Below, one piece after another: positions 32,101 through 36,058 of a DNA stretch of 36,058 nt (the first letter of the stretch is position 1; the number at the start of each line of letters is the position of its first letter). A program made the translations under genes and the position numbers. Source of the stretch: Saccoglossus kowalevskii. Its lineage: Eukaryota > Hemichordata > Enteropneusta > Harrimaniidae. The DNA is taken from assembly GCF_000003605.2 (NCBI RefSeq), contig NW_003107100.1:255276-291333 (forward strand). Direction: 5' to 3'. Below the pieces are notes generated by a model that had not been told where the DNA came from, ran no database searches, and saw nothing but the letters and a program-made list of their open reading frames with translations.

Positions 32101-32632
32101 ATATGCACGATTTAAAGGAAGTGACGTGTGATATACATTACGAGAATTATCGACTCCAGCGTATAAAGACAACTGGTCACCCATTTAATCCGGTTAACGC
32201 ACGTGACAGGAAGTATGTTATTTATATCACGTGATCACATTACATCACATATATCTTGTACTAGTATCTTATATCGTATTGATAGAATATTATCGATATT
32301 AAATGTATATTATTTCAATATATCAGCATTAATATATGATATCATATTATATATTACTAGTATATAGTATATCATAAACATATCGCACTGCTTTTTCGTG
32401 GTTGATGGTAACCGTACATCGCATTGTGATTTTTTTTCTCAGTAAACTCAAGAGAGACTCTGCTGCAAGTTACGATGGAGAGACGGACCGTTTATTGTTA
32501 GAAAAAGACGAAGAAATCAAGAGAATGCAAGACATGTTACAGCGAATGCAGGATCAAATGAAATCACAAGGAATGAACAACAACAATAACAACAGAAAAC
32601 CAAACGGCAGAGTGTCATCCAGGGACCTATAA
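25699..32632 (+). CDS. SEPTIN4: Septin of the SEPTIN2 group, closest to SEPTIN4/SEPTIN5
   Basis: Ten coding exons with consistent phases give 490 residues: 25699-26149, 27509-27595, 29157-29280, 30069-30203, 30865-30982, 31289-31390, 31698-31794, 31930-31981, 32096-32212 and 32443-32632. Septins are GTP-binding proteins that assemble into hetero-oligomeric filaments at membranes and the cytokinetic ring. Visible features: the polybasic helix HRKSVKKG (135-142), P-loop GESGLGKST (151-159), switch-I Thr at T185 (equivalent to SEPT2 Thr78, so GTPase-active), DTPG (208-211), AKAD (289-292), septin unique element [16 protein letters not shown], and a C-terminal coiled coil (about 444-468). [20 protein letters not shown] and [11 protein letters not shown] match SEPTIN4; [19 protein letters not shown] matches SEPTIN5. 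The Ser-rich N-terminus and an Asn6 stretch near the end look lineage-specific. The symbol is approximate, because this is probably the single precursor of SEPTIN1/2/4/5. Confidence 0.96.
26150..27508 (+). other. Septin intron 1
   Basis: This 1.36-kb intron carries a partial TTAA MITE at 27220-27440, with a smaller related fragment from about 27162. Nothing else was recognised. Confidence 0.85.
27220..27440. mobile_element. Partial copy of the long TTAA MITE
   Basis: The left end TTAAAAGGCGGTAGTTGTCG runs into CACGCATGCGCGAGATAT, then matches 18198-18310 in TGGAAGGTATCGAAG, ATACTTGTGATTTTCATTA and GCATTGGATTGTGGGAAAAT. The right terminus is missing, so the end is approximate. The segment 27162-27220 (TTTAAAAGAGACGCAGTCGC) looks like the edge of a shorter family member. 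Confidence 0.6.
27509..27595 (+). CDS. SEPTIN4: Septin exon 2: P-loop
   Basis: The acceptor is tttcacag and the donor is gtaagc-like at 27596. It encodes [20 protein letters not shown] then KDRILPSAE, identical to SEPTIN4 up to TDLY. The split glycine codon at the start joins exon 1 in phase 1. Confidence 0.95.
27596..29156 (+). other. Septin intron 2
   Basis: This 1.56-kb intron is half occupied by the TTAA-flanked element at 28228-29007. The rest is AT-rich with no conserved ORF. Confidence 0.85.
28228..29007. mobile_element. TTAA-flanked TIR element, about 780 bases
   Basis: ATTTAAGGTAGAGATGCAG at 28226-28244 is perfectly reverse-complemented at 28991-29009. Taking TTAA as the duplicated target, the terminal repeat is GGTAGAGATGCAG. 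No transposase was seen inside; the longest ORF (about 87 codons, minus strand) has no recognisable motif. It is a different family from the GGCGG-ended MITEs. Confidence 0.7.
29157..29280 (+). CDS. SEPTIN4: Septin exon 3: switch I and DTPG
   Basis: The acceptor is ttctacag and the donor is gtgagt. It encodes [20 protein letters not shown] and [15 protein letters not shown]. It includes the catalytic switch-I threonine and the G3 motif. Confidence 0.95.
29281..30068 (+). other. Septin intron 3
   Basis: This 788-base intron has an imperfect inverted repeat at 29466-29558 and runs of TTAATTAA-rich sequence near 29556-29595 and 29905-29980. Confidence 0.85.
29466..29558. repeat. Imperfect 24-bp inverted repeat
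   Basis: ATTAGCCTAACATGTAGG and what follows to 29489 is matched 18 of 24 by the reverse complement of 29535-29558. The span is 93 bases. It may be a small foldback element. Confidence 0.45.
30069..30203 (+). CDS. SEPTIN4: Septin exon 4
   Basis: The acceptor is ctttcag and the donor is gtgagt. It encodes [40 protein letters not shown] and PYGRG, the conserved septin segment after switch II. Confidence 0.95.
30204..30864 (+). other. Septin intron 4
   Basis: This 661-base intron contains GCGCATGCGCA, a match to the NRF1 consensus, at 30256-30266. No coding sequence was seen. Confidence 0.8.
30865..30982 (+). CDS. SEPTIN4: Septin exon 5: AKAD motif
   Basis: The acceptor is gttacag and the donor is gtaaga. 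It encodes [20 protein letters not shown] then [19 protein letters not shown], containing the G4 AKAD guanine-specificity motif. Confidence 0.95.
30983..31288 (+). other. Septin intron 5
   Basis: This 306-base intron is AT-rich and nothing was recognised. Confidence 0.85.
31289..31390 (+). CDS. SEPTIN4: Septin exon 6
   Basis: The acceptor is gcactag and the donor is the weak gtcaat at 31391. The frame is phase 0 on both sides, and it encodes [20 protein letters not shown] then [14 protein letters not shown]. The [11 protein letters not shown] word is diagnostic of the SEPTIN4/5 line. Confidence 0.93.
31391..31697 (+). other. Septin intron 6
   Basis: This 307-base intron starts with the unusual donor gtcaat and contains the tetranucleotide array at 31601-31645. 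Confidence 0.85.
31601..31645 (+). repeat. CAAT/CAAC tetranucleotide microsatellite
   Basis: About eleven units of CAAT and CAAC in tandem, inside septin intron 6. Confidence 0.9.
31698..31794 (+). CDS. SEPTIN4: Septin exon 7: septin unique element, first part
   Basis: The acceptor is tttacag and the donor is gtaggt. It encodes [20 protein letters not shown] then [12 protein letters not shown]. It contains the G5-like region and the start of the septin unique element. Confidence 0.95.
31930..31981 (+). CDS. SEPTIN4: Septin exon 8, 52 bases
   Basis: The acceptor is attttag and the donor is gtattt. It encodes [17 protein letters not shown], the middle of the septin unique element. The downstream intron is only 114 bases. 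Confidence 0.93.
32096..32212 (+). CDS. SEPTIN4: Septin exon 9
   Basis: The acceptor is ttttcag and the donor is gtatgt. It encodes [20 protein letters not shown] then [18 protein letters not shown]. The first part is nearly identical to SEPTIN5. Confidence 0.94.
32266..32385 (+). repeat. AT-rich cluster of small palindromes
   Basis: In the last septin intron there are dense TATCGATA, ATATTAATAT-like and ATATGATATCATAT palindromes. It is likely to be structurally unstable or hypervariable DNA. Confidence 0.5.
32443..32632 (+). CDS. SEPTIN4: Septin exon 10: coiled coil and stop
   Basis: The acceptor is ttttctcag and the stop TAA is at 32630-32632. It encodes [10 protein letters not shown], a heptad region [20 protein letters not shown] with L446, I453, L460 and M467 in one core position, then QDQMKSQ. 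A run of six Asn and a basic tail [12 protein letters not shown] end the protein. Confidence 0.95.
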
Positions 32633-32815
32633 ATCAGTCAACTATGCGCGCACAGCTTACATACTCTGACGTAACGGGCAGTTTTCCATATTCGGCAATC
32701 TCTAAGTTTCGCAATAATCACGTGACTCTTGTAGTGCTTTCGATTTTTAGAAACTGAAACAAATCGTCACCAATTTGTGACTTGAGTAAAACTCCAACGT
32801 TTTTGGAATAGGGGA

Positions 32816-33084
32816 TTTTCCATTCAATGCGAGATCTCGCGTATTGTGTGAAAGGCGCGCGCCGAACGATTTGATTTTGAATTTAAGTTTCGTTTTTATA
32901 GCTCAGTATCAAAATGCCGATTTCTGAAAAAGGGGATATTGTACTGTAGATATACCCCAACATACTTTTATGTTTGTTGAATCCCACGCGATGTTTAACG
33001 TCATTACTACGATGCGACCTTTGTTTGTTCAGCTTTTACGTCAGATTTCGCGCATAACGTGAGATCTCGCTGCGAATAGGAAAT
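32816..33084. repeat. Inverted-repeat unit with GCGAGATCTC ends
   Basis: TTCCATTCAATGCGAGATCT, continuing to about 32855, is an imperfect reverse complement of the segment ending at 33084 (GAGATCTCGCTGCGAATAGG). It overlaps the expected septin 3' UTR. It is probably a decayed MITE. Confidence 0.45.
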
Positions 33085-33089
33085 GTTTT

Positions 33090-33095
33090 ATTAAA
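33090..33095 (+). terminator. Candidate septin polyadenylation signal
   Basis: ATTAAA, the common variant hexamer, 458 bases after the septin stop. A canonical AATAAA lies further on at 34173-34178. The choice is unproven. Confidence 0.25.
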
Positions 33096-33218
33096 ATAAT
33101 TCAGAACATGAAGTCTCGCCATAATACTATCCCTGAAAACGTTCTTCCCAAATATTCAGCTCTTATACCGCCACCAGCGATCAAAGTCGTTATTCCAGCT
33201 ATGAACATTGGATGTAAA

Positions 33219-33382
33219 TTAAAGCGGGAGGGTCGTCACCTGCGCACGCGCGGGAATTGAGTCCCAAGCGACAATAACAACACACGCTAAAACGCAAAGG
33301 CTCATGGGTAGACGCTTGTTTGTAAACAATGTCATGCTATGACCATCTGGAGCATGCGAAGGTGACAACTCCTCCGCTTTAA
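33219..33382. mobile_element. TTAA-flanked MITE, 164 bases
   Basis: The left end TTAAAGCGGGAGGGTCGTCA pairs with the right end, which in reverse complement reads TTAAAGCGGAGGAGTTGTCA. TTAA is present on both sides. The interior words ACGCAAAGGCTCATGGGTA and TTGTTTGTAAACAATG are shared with 18590-18640. Confidence 0.75.
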
Positions 33383-34050
33383 CATACTAGTAATTCCCAA
33401 ATTCATGTGATAGTTTAAGTTATTCTAAGAAATCAAATAAGGTGATAATACGATGCATATAATTCTACCAAAAAAAAGACGCACGTATTTTGCAAACTAT
33501 GAAATATATAATATTCTACAACACCTCGTGTTGATATTTCTCTATATAATACATACAGTGTACGATAATCAAACTACTATCAATACATTTGCAGCATCTT
33601 ATTTAGTTTAGAGACTTTAATTTTGAAAGTCTTTCTTAATCACTTCTTCGCTAGAGGTCGTTTGAATCAAATGTGCACCTCTGATCATATTAAGAAAGTC
33701 GTAATGACTGTCTACTATTAACCCTTAGCAACCGTCATTTGCAATAGGGATGTCGAACATGAAAATACATATTTATTCCATAAACATATATATATATATA
33801 TTACCTTAGTTTTTCAAATGATTGAAGCAGAATCTTATCTTATTTTATTTTATATTGTTATTTACCGTTTGCATCACAATGACGTCGGAACGTCCAAATT
33901 CAAAATCATCGATATATTTATTTTTTAGTATACTGTTTTATTTTGATACGGATTCTTGTTTTTAATGTTGTCACATTCTGTGCGATCAAATTTCCTGCCT
34001 CGTTTCACCGGTTACAGATTTCACTATTAGTACATCATTTCTATGATTCG

Positions 34051-34079
34051 CGCCCTCCGGCGACGAAGCGCTTCCGTGA
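34051..34079. repeat. Short dispersed repeat, CGCCCTC..GCGA
   Basis: This 29-base word matches 24 of 29 positions with 35587-35615, the left end of the TIR element there. It is probably a solo end or a decayed copy. Confidence 0.5.
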
Positions 34080-34515
34080 CATATAGGGGTGAAAGGGTCG
34101 CCGTTCACAGTGCCGCTATGTCTTGATTTGTAGTCGTTCACACTAAAAGTAGTTTCTTAAATTTTGGTATGTAATAAATGACGAACGACTTCACAATCTG
34201 ACACACATTTATTAAAAAGATATATTGCTTGTGTCTATTATAAATGTCTTAACTCTTATCGACATTCGCAGGAAACCCTGCGACAGGTTGTTGATTTTTT
34301 TTCACTTTTTTTTACAATTTTTTGTTATTCTGTTGCTATGGCAATCGAATCGGGATGGAGCCAGTAAAATTATAAGGGTTATATTTAAACCCGTAAGAAG
34401 AAAGTTTATGTCTATATACGTAATTGTTTGTGTTTTATTTATAACGAGAATACTCGCATATCACTGCATTGCTCACTGCCTTTTTCGCCCGTGTGTTTCC
34501 AAACGTAATATTATT

Positions 34516-34645
34516 TTAAAGGTCGAAGGTCGTCGCGACGCGTCGTGTTCAATGTGGGTCCCATGCGACGTGTACAACTCGTGTAAACTACATTTCTTGT
34601 CAGCATGAAATTCGAAAGCGTGCTGATCGACGACCACCTTGATTC
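34516..34645. mobile_element. Short TTAA MITE, second copy
   Basis: The left end TTAAAGGTCGAAGGTCGTCG and interior words GTACAACTCGTGTAAA and CATGAAATTCGAAAGCG match the nested element at 18050-18182. The right end is decayed (GACGACCACCTTGATTCAAA), so its border is approximate. Confidence 0.65.
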
Positions 34646-35586
34646 AAATTGTGTAGGGCTAGATTTTATTATGTTATGATGACCAATTTGTTACTTTAAG
34701 CGATGTACTTGTTTTGTATGATGCCCATAGTTTGTGTGTATGTGCACCTAGGTAAAGCCGACGGCTCTAGCGAAATGTAGGTCATACACTGGACAGTGAG
34801 TGCAAATATGTTAATTTATAAAATAAATACCTTTTAAAAGTTATTCTTTATGCTATGTAACATTTTCAATGAATTGACAAAAATACATCTAAACTACAAT
34901 TGAAGAGTCAGTGTTATCTTTACAACGTGGTGACAGGTAATGACGTAATGTGCGTGTCTCAGGCTGTGTCAGCAGGTCTGGGGCATTCAGTTGGTCATAC
35001 AGCGTAGCTATGGTTATATAACATATGCGTTCAGCTGATACAGTACACTATATTAGCAGTACATTGGTTGTTATGTGATGGACTAGGTTGCTTAGATGAG
35101 ACTGCGCAATAACGATGACCGAGACAAGAACTGGATCGTTACGGTACGTTTAATTTCAGTGCAAATCACGTGGTAGTCGTAATGAACTTACATTGGATCT
35201 TCATTCAAGGTATGCAAATATAATTGTGATTGCCATACTGTAGTATAATAGCGGTTTAGCGTAAACATAAACACTGCCAATCAGAGCAAAGAACACGAAT
35301 GACCGTCGAAATCTCGTTTGAGAGCGAGAGAGCGTAGCGTTCCCCGTTACTATCGCGTCCAATGTACTAAATACATGTACCATGGTTACACAGGTCAGCA
35401 TTATAGTATTGAACATTGTTTGGGCAGCAAGACCAAGTCACACGACTCTCTTGCTCTCAACGAGACATCGACGGCCATTTCCGAATAAGGTCAATTGAAT
35501 ACCAAGTACTAGTACAACAACACTTCCAGAAATAAACAAGAATAACTGACACACATTAATGCATACATTACATTTTTTCAATAAGT

Positions 35587-35756
35587 CGCCCTCTAGCGAG
35601 GAAGCACTACCGTGAAGTAAAAATGACGCATGTGGGTGTGAGCAATGTAGTTTGAATAGACAATTCTGTTTGGTTTTGTTGTTACAAACTACATACGTTC
35701 TGACTGTCTTCCCATCCTCCAATTTATGTAACAGAGTAGTTTGTCGCTAGAGGGCG
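35587..35756. mobile_element. Small TIR element with CGCCCTCTAGCG ends
   Basis: CGCCCTCTAGCG at 35587-35598 is perfectly reverse-complemented at 35745-35756, a 170-base span without an ORF. A diverged copy of the left end is at 34051-34079. The superfamily is unknown. Confidence 0.6.
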
Positions 35757-35860
35757 CCACTTTACAGCAACGACCATGCGTGCCCACTACAATTGCAGTC
35801 AGATTGGCATCGGACTTGTTGAGATTCGAAAATTCATCATGTTGATTTTTTTTGATTCGT

Positions 35861-35910
35861 GAATGTAATGTAATGTAATGTAATGTAATGTAATGTAACG
35901 TAATGTAATG
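35861..35910 (+). repeat. GTAAT pentanucleotide microsatellite
   Basis: About ten units of GTAAT with one interruption (GTAAC). Confidence 0.95.
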
Positions 35911-36058
35911 ACGCTCGCGCAATGAACAGAGTGCAAATTTCCAAACGCCTTCAAAACTGAGCCATCAAAGGACATTGCCTGTCACAAGAGCGGTATCAAC
36001 TTACACCTTTTTTATATTCAGGAAGCAATGCCAGATAATGATGTATTGTTTTTAGTAG

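Larger units (their letters stand above)
32633..36058. other. Septin 3' UTR and downstream non-coding region
   Basis: No further gene was recognised. It holds an inverted-repeat unit at about 32816-33084, TTAA MITEs at 33219-33382 and 34516-34645, a short repeat at 34051-34079, a TIR element at 35587-35756 and a microsatellite at 35861-35910. Confidence 0.7.

Noticed and set aside
35689-35922. ORF with repeated HYITL peptide
   Set aside because: It is simply the minus-strand translation of the GTAAT microsatellite.

Overview
The window is animal nuclear DNA. It is AT-rich, its genes are split by GT-AG introns of about 70 bases to 3 kb, and its exons read as conserved metazoan proteins. It carries many short inverted-repeat DNA elements. 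The protein matches are closest to vertebrate-type WSB and SEPTIN4/5 proteins. Together with the intron sizes this suggests a marine invertebrate, perhaps a hemichordate, an amphioxus or a lophotrochozoan. The sequence alone does not settle the phylum.

Layout on the + strand: (1) 3256-13990 holds seven coding exons of a WSB1/WSB2-type protein, a WD40 propeller with a C-terminal SOCS box. The reading frame is continuous through to a stop, and only the short N-terminal coding exon is missing, probably upstream of the window. Its introns hold several TIR/MITE elements. The last intron holds a TIR-bounded block of about 1.3 kb that encodes a HIRAN-like domain on the opposite strand. (2) 13991-19793 is mostly non-coding. 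It contains the likely WSB 3' UTR with two perfect inverted repeats, then a GC-richer stretch with TTAA-flanked MITEs, one of them inserted inside another. (3) 19794-20067 holds two small exons that splice in frame. They encode the start of an unrecognised single-pass membrane protein, and no downstream exon was found. (4) 25699-32632 holds a complete ten-exon septin gene of 490 residues, of the SEPTIN2 group and closest to SEPTIN4/5. It has an unusual serine-rich N-terminal extension of about 120 residues. (5) 32633-36058 is non-coding, with more MITEs and a pentanucleotide microsatellite.

No functional link between the genes is visible. WSB proteins are substrate receptors of Elongin-Cullin ubiquitin ligases. 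Septins are filament-forming GTPases. No tRNA, rRNA, CRISPR array, phage, retroviral or bacterial feature was seen. The items most worth a second look are the HIRAN exon inside a TIR element, the nested TTAA elements carrying NRF1-like GCATGCGC motifs, the orphan membrane-protein exons, the long septin N-terminus, and the perfect hairpin downstream of WSB.
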